Translations under genes and position numbers: made by a program | Shown here: in pieces, positions 11,150-22,149 of the stretch | How the letters are laid out: each line of letters begins with the position of its first letter | Numbering within the stretch: the stretch's first letter is position 1 | Source of the DNA: Isochrysis galbana | Taxonomy: Eukaryota > Haptophyta > Isochrysidales > Isochrysidaceae | Assembly: GCA_018136815.1 (NCBI GenBank) | Contig: CM030942.1 | Coordinates: 2,493,546 to 2,557,545 of the forward strand | DNA length: 64,000 nt | Direction of reading: 5' to 3' | Notes under the pieces: generated by a model | What the model was told of the DNA's origin: nothing | The model's database searches: none | Seen by the model: only the letters and a program-made list of their open reading frames with translations

Positions 11150-14100
11150 TCACAACAGAGTCTTGGCCACTGGGAAGCGCATGTGAATCTCGTCCTCCAT
11201 GAGGTCCGCCCAGTGGTCAAGAGCGAGCGCACGACAGAGCATAGCTAGCTCGCGAGTCATGTCTTTGGAGGCACTGCTCGTGGCAAGCTGCACCGCTAGG
11301 CGCGAGCGCAGCGTGGCGAGTGCGGCGCCGGGCCTGCCTGAAACCGCCTCATAGGCGGATAACGTGCGTGCAAGCGCGTCCTTTTCCTCGTCATCTGTGA
11401 GGGCGTCCGGGCCTTCGACCCACTTCTTCATCTCGCGGACGGCCAACACGAAGGGTGTCGGCTCCTGCTCGACAACTGCCACTGTTCCGGAGGTTGGCTG
11501 CCGCTGCCCGACGGAGGCGGCCGCGCCACCCGAGGGCACAAGCGTCGCGGCGCTCCACAGCAGCGCACTGCGCAAGGCCTTGCGCTTTTCGCCCATATCT
11601 TTTGCAAGCTCTTTGGCCTCTTTGCCCCCATCGGCTTCGTCGTGGGCCACGCCATAGTACTGGGCCAGTGCCAGGGGGTCGACGGCGGCCGTAATGCGAG
11701 CAGCCGCTTCTCCAACGACGCGCCCACGCCATTCTGAGCGCGCTTCCTCGGAGCTGGCCGCTTCAGCTGGCGGCGTCGCAACTCGCGAAAAGGCGAGGCA
11801 CTCCGTCAGCAGCGGAAGGTGCTTTGGATCCTCCTCTAGTAGCGGCTTGGCCAACGCCTCGTACCGCACGATGGTAGCATTGCTCTTACGAAGTGCCGCT
11901 AGGCGCTCGAGTTTCGCCGCAAGGAGTGCCTTCCGGAGCGCCTTTTCATCTTCTTCGACGGCTCCCGCGTCCTTATCGGGGATGCCCTCAGCTGCTGGGC
12001 TATCAGCCGCTGCACTTGTTTGTTCTGCCCCTCCATTGCTTGCATCCTTCTCGTCATCCACGTCCGCCGGTGGCTTCGTGGGGTGGGGCGGCACCTCATA
12101 GATCAGGGGGAGCCGAGTTGCCGCCTCCTCGGAGGCGTCGAGCTTGAGGCAGCCGCGCAGCGCGTCGCCGGGAGCTAGCCAGCTCGGAAGCCCCTCACTC
12201 GGCTTAGCCACGTATAGGTCCCGTTGTGCGCCGCGCTTCAGCCATAGCTCCTCCATAGGCTTGGCGCCCCCGTGGCCATGGACGGTGGCCTCGCCGCGCC
12301 CCGCGTAGACGGGGCAGCTGAGAGGCTTGTCAAGAGGCAAACGCAGGAGCAGAGGAAGGTCCTTTAGCTGCGTGAGAAGAGCGGCGTCCGGATGGCGTAA
12401 CAGCAGCCGGATTGTGTACGAGCCCTTCTTCAGCTTGAGCGGCGCTGCATCGTGCATCGCACCGCCATACGCAAGTGGAGAGCCATTGGCGTCCTGTAGC
12501 AACCACAGCTGCGAGTCGAGTGGCGAATCGTAGAGTTGCATGTGCGTCGACTGCACGCGTGGCATAACCTGACGCGTGTCCTTACCCTCTGCGCTCACCT
12601 GACGGGGCGATGAAGGGGTTGAGGTGGGAGGGGGCGGATCCGAACACGGGCATGTGTGCAACTGAGTCGGGGAGCGCTAGCGAGGGTGGCGTTGACCGCC
12701 GTGAATGACCTACAAGATGGAGCTTTCGTAGGGCGCAAACTAGGACCATCCCGCCGACGCCAGTGCTGTGTGCGGCTCGAGCGCCCTGTCTCGCACGGCA
12801 CAGTACCGCCACCGTGGCGCTCACCTCGAATTTATAAGTTAGCTCGATGGTGTGGATCTGCGTGCCAATGGCGGTCGGGTTGGTACGCAGCTCGGCGTCG
12901 GAAGGAGGGAGAACGTCGAGCTCGGCTGAGCCTACAGTGAGCGACGAGCTGCTCGGCCGCACGGCACGCTCCGCACATTCAAGCTCCGCTTTCGGCTTCA
13001 GTTTCTCCGGGCGTAGGGGTGCGCTTGCCTCGACGCGTGCGAAACCGTCTGCTGCGCCGATGCGCAAACACGAGGACGCCGCCATGGGCCGGCCCCGGAC
13101 GCCGTATGAGTGCCACTCGACTGCGACGTCGGCGGCGGCTGGCGTAGGATTAGATAGCCACGCAAGCTGCAGGCAGACTTCGAGCGTCGAAGAGCCGCGC
13201 ACGGGCACTACAACCTGCTGTTCCGAGTCCTCACGGAGCACAAACTGCATCTTGGTTTGGACAACAGTATTGGGAAGGTCGCCACGGGCCGAGGGTACCG
13301 CATGGAAGGTGACAATGTGTGGACCCTTAGGCATCGAGCCGGAGCGAATCTTGACTACGGCGAATTCGGCGCATTCAGGCGCCGAGAGGAAGAGGCGCGA
13401 GGGCGAGCCGGGTGGCAGATCGACGTGAAAGGTGAGAGGTGGCGGCGCGGGCACAATCACAGTGACGGGCAGCGAGAAGAGGGGCCCGCGCGAGGGGTCG
13501 GTAGCGTCGCTTGCGTACACCAGCGCGAAATGCGCCCCCGGCGGGAGGTTGGAGGGGTCGAGCTGCACGCTGAAGCTCTGTCCACCGCGCTCCTTGGCTG
13601 AGAGGAGCACCATCGATGCTGGGACAGTGACCCAGTCGGCGCTGCGCGACAAGGGGCGGGCACGGAGAGTGAGCTTCAGAAGCGGAGGAGCGACCCGACG
13701 CAAATGACAGCGAAAGCAGTGGTGCCCGCCTTCCGGTATGCCCTGTCCTCCCATCCATGGCTGCACTTACGCGCAGCATTAGTGAACGCTCAATCTGAGT
13801 GTGAACGCAATGCATTTTAAGGAGGGGATACTTGCCTTGCAGAAAGCTTCAGCTCAAGGTCGGTCGAGAGTAACTCCGAGAGCTCCGCAGGAGAACGGCC
13901 CGCCCGTGGGAGATCAAAGAGCGGTACAACCTGGCGCGGGTAGAGGCGACGGCCGCGTGCGTCACAGCACCAATCGCAGGGTTCGCTTAGGCTGGGGACG
14001 CAAGGAGCAGCGGCTGGTTGGTCATTGGGTCCACTCAGCGAGCACGTCTGCAGGCAAAGGGCGTGCCTGCACGCCGAAGGTGAGTGGGCCGTCGAGTTCG

Positions 14101-16584
14101 GCCGCGTCACGAAGGTAAATGCCACGTGCTCCTTGGCGAGAGGGTACAGTAATACTAAATGCAAGGTGCTGTGCCGGCTTGCCATGGTGCTCAAGAACAT
14201 ATTTGAACGCCGCAGGAGCGTCCACAAGCCCCGCGCCCTGCAAGGGTCATAGGAAAGCGCCGGCGATGGGGTCGCCAAAGTATTAGGCCAAATATGGAGC
14301 GGCAGGCATGAGGGATGGCCACGCGTCGGCATGCAGCTGATGACCACCCCACGCGGCTGAATTGACGGCTACCTCAGCCAGACAGCGGGCTCTTGAGGGC
14401 TTAGCCAGGGGCAGGGCGCGCCGCCATCGGGGACGCATCTTGCGCACAAGAGCGACGCCACGAGCGGCGCACCTGCGAAAAGGGCTCATACGTAGGCGGC
14501 GTCTTGGCAGAGTTTTCCAGGGCACGGCGCAGCTCGGCTGGCGACGGGTTGACGCCCTGGGCTCGCAACGCCGAGAGGACACACGCAGCGACGCCGCACG
14601 CGTTGGGCGATGCCATGGAGGTGCCGTGATATTGTGCCTTGCCTTGAAGTGTGTGGCGCGGAACTGGCGCGATGGCGCCACCCGGCGCGCAAAGAGTGGG
14701 GTAGAATCCATCGGGCGTGGGGCCACGCGACGTAAATGAGTAGGAGGTGTCTGAAACCTTCTCCGGCAGCATGGAGTACTGGTCCGACATCATCTGCGCA
14801 AGCAGACGGGTCGCAACTCGGAGCGCCGTGCCGCGTGCCATTGGGTTCCATGTACCGCGCAAGCCAAGGGCAAGCTAGGCCGTGCACGAGGCATGCGAGC
14901 CGTGCGAGCGAGCACCTGCGACGAAACAAAGGCCCCGACAGTGATTGGGGCCGAGAGGCACCCGGGAGAGCCCAAGGTGGAGAGCGCTGGGCCGTCGTTG
15001 CCCGCTGACGTAAACACAGTCATGCCCCACTTGTGGACTGCGTCTGTGAAGGTTTGCGCCACGCGCCCCTTGTCAGCTTGCCAGTATGGCTCGCCGTAGG
15101 AGAGGTTGATTAAGTCGCAACCCGCGGCTTTTGCGGCGATAAGCGCGCGGACTAGTCCAGTGCCCGTCTCGGCGGAGCCGAGGCGGCCGTCACCAATCTT
15201 GCACGCAAGTATCTGAGAAAGTGGGCAGCTAGCGTGGGTGCAAGCTGCAGCAGCCGGCGGTATCGTATGGTACCGCCCGTCGAGGGCCAAATGCAGGCCG
15301 AGCAGGCGGGTAGGTCGAATCGCGGGTGCCTTCATGGCCGTTGGGTCCCCGGCCGAGTGGAGTGAACCCCTCACCTGGGCGCCAGGGGCAACTCCATTGC
15401 GTGAGGGCTCGCCTTCAAAGTTGGCGGCGACTATGCCAGCTACGTGCGTCCCGTGTGAGCCCGCGTCTGTGACGATGGTCACCAAATTGCCCTCCTCGTA
15501 AACCTGGACACAGTACGAGAGCTCCGTGCCCCATCCGAGATCACCCACCTGATGGAGCGGAGCGCGACGGTAAGAGCGGCGGCTGCTGCGGCCGGAGGCC
15601 CCGTCCTAGACAACAGCACCACAGACGTAGAGTGTTGGTGGCAAACGGAGCCGTCCAACAGGCCCACGGCGCTCGAGATCTCCACATCACCTGCCTTTCC
15701 ACCCTGAAGGGCGCCATCGGCGTAAGGCCACTAAGATCGCCACTCGCGGTGGTGTCGACCACAACTCGCCAGATACCGGGCTGGTCTAATGTGGGCTTCT
15801 CCCGGTAAACGAGGACATCGAGCAACGGGCCAGTGTCAGTGTACCCCTCGACCATTGATGCGAGCTCCTTGAGCCGGAGCTCAAGATCCTGCGCCGCGCA
15901 TCGGAGAGATGTCACGGGCGTACGCAATGCACGGTGTGGAGACGAAAGCGTGCGTGACGGGGCGGGACGCGCAGAATCAAGGGATCCTGCACGGTTCAGG
16001 GCAGAATGGCGCACTTTCTTGGCGGCTGTCTTGGCGGCGCCCTTCAGACTGCTTCCCGCTTCGAGCGCGTCGAGCTCTCTCTGGACGGCAGTGACAGCAG
16101 CGTGCTGCTTCGCATCGAAGGCGGCCCTTCGCTCCCGCTTCACCCGCGTAAGCACGGAACGCGGCAGTAGCGCGTACAACCGCACAGCGCCCACCCGCAT
16201 CTCCGCCGCTTCCTCAGCCCAGGCGCCGAGCGAGAGCTTCCTTCCTGAGAGTCCTTTGACGGAGCGGTCTTGGTCGACGCTAACGGTGGTGGTCGTGTCA
16301 AGATCACCTCCCCCGGTGCAATCGAGGAAATCCACGTACTTGGGAGCCCCCTCGCTCGTGGTTTGCAGCCCGAGGGCAGAGAGGTCACAGCCGGTGTCGA
16401 GAACTGCCACCAGAACTCCCCTTCCATCAGCGGCCTCCTGCGCGGCGCAGAGGGCCGAGACGCCGGTCTCGTCGGTCGGCATCGCCGACAGAGACATCCG
16501 AGCTCCGCCCTGAGCCGCAGGATAGCGCGGAATCAGCAGCACGCCGGGGAGAAGCAGCGCGAGCGGGCCGACGCCGAGCGCCAT
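11150..16584 (-). CDS. TPP2: Tripeptidyl peptidase II
   Basis: Subtilisin-family exopeptidase that removes tripeptides from N-termini of proteasome products, normally as a giant cytosolic complex. Nine exons with consistent phases: 16015-16584, 15703-15888, 15375-15548, 14916-15212, 14473-14793, 14067-14237, 13836-13930, 12825-13641, 11150-12598. They encode about 1359 residues (human enzyme about 1250). Catalytic triad: Asp63 in VLDTGCD, His284 in SHGTHVAG, Ser468 in HGTSMASPNACG. The TPP2-specific insert lies between Asp and His, and the C-terminal part has the SQLWLLQDANG and KGSYTIRLLLRHP stretches typical of the family. Introns 6 and 7 fit best with GC donors (CAG|GCACGC and AAG|GCAAGT). 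The N-terminus has a hydrophobic stretch (LALLLPGVLLIP) before the conserved part, unusual for a cytosolic enzyme. The start codon is the first ATG after a possible intron acceptor at about 16595, so a further upstream exon cannot be excluded. Confidence 0.93.
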
Positions 16585-17278
16585 GCGCGCGTACCTGCAA
16601 GAGAGGCAGTAGTCTAGTAGAGTAGGCTCTAGATCTAGAGTAAAAGTGGTAGGTACTGTAGAAGAGTAGAGAGTAGAGAGTAGCACTCTAGTCTCTCTAC
16701 TTTAGTACTCTAGTAGCAGCAGGAGAAGCAGCCGCCGCCGCCGCGGGAGCCCTGGGCTTCCGACTTCCGAGCTTGAGCTCGAGCCGCCACACGCCACACG
16801 GGCAAGTTTCTGCTTGAATTCCTCGGACTCCGGACTCGGACTCGAAACTCGAAAGTCGGAAGAAAACATACTATGCTGTATGCTCTATGCCTATGACTAT
16901 GTCTATGCTGTCAGCAACGCGTAACGCTCGCCGCTTGTCAAGCGCTTGTCGCTTGTCGCATCCGCGATCGACCATTGTGTTTGAAGCCGTCGTCTACATT
17001 TCTAATGCCCCCTCTTCGTAGGTAGTAGGTAGTAGGTAAGACTGTGAATAGGTTTGATTCGGAGCTATGATGTTAGAACCTGCAATAGCCCACTTCAGCT
17101 AACATCATAGATAGTAATAGTGCCGGCAGCTAACATCATAGATAGTAATGGCGTCCTCCCTCAACCTATTATTCTTATTATCAGTATTATGCAGATAATA
17201 CGGGGTGTCAAGAAACGTTTTTTCCAAAATATAAAGTCGCGGCACCCGATACCGATACCATATACAATACAACACACT
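16585..17278. other. 5' flank of TPP2 with short repeats
   Basis: Contains TAG-rich sequence at 16610-16715 and a 22-bp direct repeat starting AGCTAACATCATAGATAG at 17097-17118 and 17128-17149, with an inverted partial copy near 17063-17077. No gene seen. Regulatory function is unproven. Confidence 0.4.
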
Positions 17279-18040
17279 TCAACTATCGTTATAAGTGATA
17301 GGGTCATGGAGCGCGCCACGCTCCCACCCTCTCTCGCCGCCCACCCCGCCGCGCCGACCGATCACGACATGACATACGCTGCGCAGCCGCAGCGCCCTCC
17401 AGCCAGGGCAATGCCAGCCCAGGTACCCGCGAGCCACAGCCCGAGCCGAAGCCCCAGAGCCACACCGACAGCACACACCACAACAACACACAATGTGCAA
17501 GCACAGCAAGACCAACACAACAGAGCCCACACACAACCAGAGACACAGCGAGCAGCCTCCCATAGGGAAAGCCTCCGGGCTGGGCCCCTACAAAGCCATG
17601 GCACTGACCTCGTGCGCAAGCACGAGGCGCAGGCCGCCCTTGCGATCCAGAAGGGCTCGAGCTCGCCGAAAGACTCGCTTAATAATGATACGATTCTCAG
17701 TCCAACCGATAGGAAGGAGGAAGGATACGAGAAAGCAATCCAACACTCAGCAGCGACGAAAACACACATAGTACACAGTACCCAGAATAAACAGGTCACC
17801 CAGCGGCACAGGACACAGGAGGACCAGGAGAGAACAGCATACCGCTGAGGACAGGTGCACCCCGCCCACCCCAGAATCTCCCACACGACCTGAGCTGAGC
17901 CCCTAAGTAGAGCACAAGGGGAGTTGCCGCAAGGCGCGGGAAGTAAGAAGTAAGGGAGAGGAAGGGGAGAGAGAGGGCGTGGCTACTAGAGTGAAACCCA
18001 GTGCCACATGCGAGGCGAGAATATTAAAAAGTTTTTTTTT
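17279..18040 (+). mobile_element. Short non-LTR-like element with ORF1-like start and conserved 3' tail
   Basis: Opens with AACTATCGTTATA and an ATG at 17306 that gives MERATLPPSL, an Ala/Pro/Gln-rich open frame of 180 residues (17306-17848). The same terminus and MERA start occur at 27.77 and 48.39 kb. It ends with GCGAGAATATTAAAAAG plus a T run (18014-18040), and just before that a CCCCTA-GTAG-GCACAAGG block. The same tail closes the LINE at 63.69 kb. Having the 5' end of one locus and the 3' end of another suggests an internally deleted, non-autonomous copy of one LINE family. No reverse transcriptase is present. No target duplication was identified. Confidence 0.55.
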
Positions 18041-20230
18041 CATTCCTTTGTCTTTAGTTTCTCGGGGGGTGGGCCCGCGTACTCTACACACTAACACTAC
18101 GCACTACGTCGGACCAAGTGCAGGGGCCGGGCTGGGGCGGACCCGTTGTTGAATGCCTTTGTTCTCATTCACTGTGATATGAGCGGGGTGTTTACTATTA
18201 GGGCCAGGCCAGGATATGTCATATATGTTTGGCATATTTCGGTGGATATTTTGGCATGCATATATGCAACATATTTCGGTGCATAAAAGACCACTGTACA
18301 TATATGTCGACATATATGTGGCGCGCTGTCGCATTCGCGAGCCTCTGCAGGCTATTTCGCTATTTTCCGCTCTACCGTTATATCCGCGATGGTAAATCAT
18401 CAATCTTCGTTCTTATGTCTATCTCTACGTCTACGACGGCTCCACGCTTCTATCAATCACTACACTTCATTCAATGTTGGTCTACCATTATACCCACGTG
18501 GCCAAGCAGCTTCTACAGGCTTCTTTCTACTCGGAATATGAATATGCTCTAGCTCTGGACTGATCACCCAGGCATGGAGATCAAGGGAGTAGTAAGCACG
18601 TGTCGATGAAGACCAAGGAAGAAGCGAGCATCTTGCTTGCTAAAGTACACCCTCAAGAACCTCAAGCATCTAGACTCTGTAAGTCTAACACCTTTGTAAG
18701 CTTCTAGACTTTTTAAGTCTACCAGCTACTCCATGGCTAAGCTACGAAAAGCTATAGGTAAAGTGCACGCCGCTGTGCTCGCGTTGAGACGCCATTCGCC
18801 GATGAATCTTGTAGGATCTTCACTAAAGCATGGACGAATCCCTTTCGCGCCTTTTCTGTGTGCAATCCTTCTCTAGGACGACGAGTTCTCTTCTGGCCAA
18901 TTGGTTCCTTCTTTGCTCTCTCTGTTGACCCACCGTGGCTTTCGCTCCCGTGTTTATTACGTGTTGCCCTTGTTTATGTTAGAAAGTGGTGTGGCGTGTC
19001 TTCGTACGTACCCAGCAGCCGTCGCAGCGCTCTGCGATCGAAGCCGTACCGTGACCCCTCGTACCCTTGAGCCCCTACTGCCTTGTGTGTGGTCTCTCGC
19101 TAGAAATCACCCACTAGAGATTGATTCAATCTGTTCCTATGGACCCATCACCGCCCTCTGCACTGCCAAATTCGCCCTCGCCGCCGCGCGCGGACCCCGT
19201 CACCATTGCACCCGTGCCCAAGCCTTCCCAAGTACCTTCACGCCGACTCCCTCGTCCCGTGACAAGCAGCGACCCGTCTGCAACAATTGGACCCATAGGT
19301 GTTTGAATATAGGGACATATTTTGGGGGGGGGGTAAATTGTATAAGGTGTAGAAAAAGGCAATGCAGGGGGCTAAAAAAAGGGAACCTCAAGTTGCATCC
19401 TCTGGGACGAACCCTACCAACCTAGATGTGCCTGAGCTTCACCGTGTGGCCGCACGGCGAAGGACCTGGAAACAAGAGCCTGGAAATCGCATCATCTACG
19501 ATGAATGCGACAGCAGCGCGCCCGGCATCGGTTCGAAGTTGGGCTCTCCGGGCCTCCCTCGGCGACGGCTCAACGTTCAATGGGCAAGGCGGATGGGTGA
19601 TTTCGACGAGGGTTCGGCGCGCGGCCTGCCCGATTGGCGTGACCATCCGGGTGGGATATGCGTATTTAGTATTCGGTGGGGTCCCCCATCCGGATGGATC
19701 GTCGAAACGGGCACGCAGCGCGCCCGGCATCGGTTCGAAGTTGGGCTTTTCAAGCTTTTGCGATTTCAGCGTCTTTTGTCAGTTTTCGATTACGTTTTGT
19801 TGTGGGGGCCCAGGAGCGGGTCCGGGTCCTAATGGGCCCCGGATATGTGCTAGTTGGGTGTATTGGGAACTTTCTACCGAAAAAAATCCTCAAATTTCCT
19901 CAATTCTGAGATGGTCATTTTTTACCCCTAATAAAAAAACACTGTTTGACCGCCCTAGAATGGAGTACTACACGAGCACACGAGAAGAAAGAAAATGTTA
20001 GGAGTCGTAGGAGAGAGAGGAAGAAAGAAGATCGGGGGTATGGGGGCGAGGAGGTCGATCTTGATCTTAGATCGGGGCGGGGGGGGGCGGAGTTCGTTGC
20101 TGCTGCTGCTGCTGCTGCTCTGCTGCTGCTGGCCGGGGTCGTGTAGCTGAAAGGGGGGGGAGGGGGGGGGCAGGGGCGCCGGGCGCGGGGTAACACTGGA
20201 GGGGGTACAGCAGGAGGGAGAGAGTCTTGT
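18041..20230. other. Intergenic, mixed repeats, no recognised gene
   Basis: AT-rich ATATGT/CATATA repeats lie at about 18215-18320. Repeated TCTAGAC/TAAGTCTA words occur at 18668-18723. A poly-G run is at about 19324-19333. A frame opening at 19140 (MDPSPPSALPNS, Pro/Ser-rich) could be the start of a decayed gag-like or host gene but is too short to call. A 16-nt terminus-like motif at 19943-19958 matches 7247-7262 in inverted orientation. Confidence 0.35.
19513..19745. repeat. 33-bp direct repeat spaced 200 bp
   Basis: A block containing GCGCCCGGCATCGGTTCGAA appears at about 19513-19545 and again at about 19713-19745. The GGTTCGAA core resembles a pol III B box, so tRNA-derived (SINE-like) sequence is one possible reading. 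No matching A box could be fixed, so this stays a plain repeat. Confidence 0.5.
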
Positions 20231-20255
20231 ACACACGGAGGGAGAGGGAGATCCA

Positions 20256-20262
20256 TATAAAA
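20256..20262 (+). promoter_or_regulatory. Candidate TATA box
   Basis: TATAAAA lies about 340 bases upstream of the RING gene ATG, after a GA-rich run and before pyrimidine-rich sequence. A motif match only. Confidence 0.3.
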
Positions 20263-20604
20263 CAAGTACTTTCCAGCAACGGTCGGCCGGTCGGTCCCCC
20301 CCCCCCCCCCCCCCCTCTTCCTCTTCCCTCCCCCCTTCTCTCCTTTCTTCTTCAGCTCCGTCGGCTGTTTTCTCTTCCTTTCCTTCCGCCACGCGGCAGC
20401 CGACGCCCCACCCCCGCCTCCTCGCACAGACGGAGAAGGAGAGGCAGGCAGGGAGGCAAAGAGTTCCCGCCGCACTCCTTGCCAAGCCTGAGCGGCAGTG
20501 GCGGTGCGGGCCTGTGCGGAGCTGATTGGCGCATTCGGGCTCTCGCACACACCCACACCCACACACATTCTCTCTGCCACACCCTTTCTCTCTCTGCGGC
20601 CGCG

Positions 20605-21357
20605 ATGGCAGTGGACGACGGCACCATCTTCATCCTCGTCATAGGCTCTGCAGTCCTAGGCTTGAGCTGCCTCACCTGCACAGTCTGCTGGCTCGTTTAC
20701 ATCTGTTGCCTCGCGCGCGATGGCCGCAATCTACCTGTCAGCGAGCCCCCAGCTCGCAAGCGCTCGGCGACCGAGATCATACAGCGCTTCTCGCTTAATC
20801 TGAGGCCAGTCAACGCCGCCGACATCCAAGACGACGACGTCTGTGCTATCTGTCTGAATGAACTGTATGATGCAGTGGCCGAGGATACCAGCAAAGATGA
20901 GTCGACAGTCCAGGATGACCTCCACAGCAAGCCTACGAATGGATCGAGCGAACAAGCCGAGGGCAGCAGGGCGTCCACCTATGCAGAACAAACCGAGACC
21001 ACGCCGAAAGCTTGCGCATCTGCTGCGAAGGCCGATAGAGAAGGAGATGACGGTCAGTCCCAAACAGCTTGCGAGGGTTGCGGATCGCTCCGTACAACGC
21101 GCACCAGCGCCCTGCCGTGGGCCGAGCCAAGGGTTGCTGCACCTTGGGAAGACACGGCTCTAAGACGTGCAGATGCCAAACTTACTGCAGACTGCGCGCT
21201 TGGGCCGGGTCTGCAATCGTTGCTATGTGGTCATCGCTTCCATGGTCGATGCATCCGGAAATGGATCGTTTTGCAGGATTCAGATGCAACTTGTCCATTG
21301 TGCAAGGAGAAGCTGACCGTCGGACTCGTGGAAGGAGGTCAATTGCAACTGGTGTAG
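20605..21357 (+). CDS. Membrane-anchored RING-H2 E3 ubiquitin ligase with split RING
   Basis: Likely transfers ubiquitin from an E2 to membrane or luminal-system substrates. The 250-residue frame has one membrane helix at about residues 8-36 and a RING-H2 with C80-x2-C83, C208-x-H210-x2-H213-x2-C216, and C230-x2-C233. All eight ligands are present in order. The spacing between the second and third ligand is 124 residues, instead of the usual 10-40, and is filled with polar low-complexity sequence. I looked for an intron removing this insert but no donor and acceptor with matching phase was found. The start is the first in-frame ATG after a CT-rich leader (CGCGATGGCA). The stop is TAG at 21355-21357. 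Single exon. Confidence 0.8.
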   Translation: MAVDDGTIFILVIGSAVLGLSCLTCTVCWLVYICCLARDGRNLPVSEPPARKRSATEIIQRFSLNLRPVNAADIQDDDVCAICLNELYDAVAEDTSKDESTVQDDLHSKPTNGSSEQAEGSRASTYAEQTETTPKACASAAKADREGDDGQSQTACEGCGSLRTTRTSALPWAEPRVAAPWEDTALRRADAKLTADCALGPGLQSLLCGHRFHGRCIRKWIVLQDSDATCPLCKEKLTVGLVEGGQLQLV

Positions 21358-22149
21358 GGATGAGGCTGTGAGCCAGTGTCCCAGCCGAGAGCGCAGGTAC
21401 CGTTAACAAGTGTTGACCAGACTCCAAGTCGGCATGCGCCTAGCGGACTTTGCCTGTGGTCTCCGTGCGGCACACGTTGGCAAGCAATGCGATGCTCCTA
21501 TATGCGCAGCTCCCAAATCTCTAGGTACTCCATATGAGCAGCGCTCTATTGAGAGTTGTCAATGCTTGGGTTTGCTTGGGTTTGCTCAGTCCCTGCTGAA
21601 TCATCTCTGTTGTACGCTTTCTCAGCCTACGGATAATAGACGCTTAGCAAGTGCAGAATGTAGCGCGAGGAGAGCACAGTAATGCTTTGAGTTGTGACGG
21701 CAAGCTAACAGCAAGGAACGAGGCGAGGTCGAAGATAACATAATGTAGTATCTCTTAAGAGGCGAAGCACCTTCGGAGGTGCTGCGCGCCGGCGCCGTGC
21801 CGCGCCGGCTCCTCCCATGCCTCTCAGACCGCCTAGTTGGCGGCTGTAAGGGTATGGGAGCTTGTCTCCATACCCCTTACCCATCATATTTTAGGCGCGG
21901 CCCCTGCCTCGACGCGCAACGCGAGCTAGATCCCATTTTGTAGCTCCCGAGCGACGCTGCGCGCGCGCGCCGCGAAAGGTGCTTCACGCTGCCCGAGCAC
22001 CGGGCTTGCCTCGCGCGTCCGCACGCGCGCGCACGCGCATCAGACAGTCACCCACGCACCAACAACCTGTTCTGTCACCTCCCCGTGCCCAGAGACCCTC
22101 ACAGTGTGACTGCTGGCTCACACACACACCGATCGCCCCTCGCGCAGAT
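21358..22149. other. Intergenic with small hairpins
   Basis: A 15-bp stem, GTAAGGGTATGGGAG pairing with CTCCATACCCCTTAC, lies at about 21846-21880 with a short loop. Near 21763-21786 is GAAGCACCTTCGGAGGTGCT, almost the same core as the big hairpin at 10.4 kb. No gene recognised. Confidence 0.45.

Noticed and set aside
20860-21230. An intron removing the insert of the RING-H2 gene
   Set aside because: Candidate donor (GTATGA near 20867) and acceptor (CTGCAG near 21190) do not share a phase, and the frame is open throughout.
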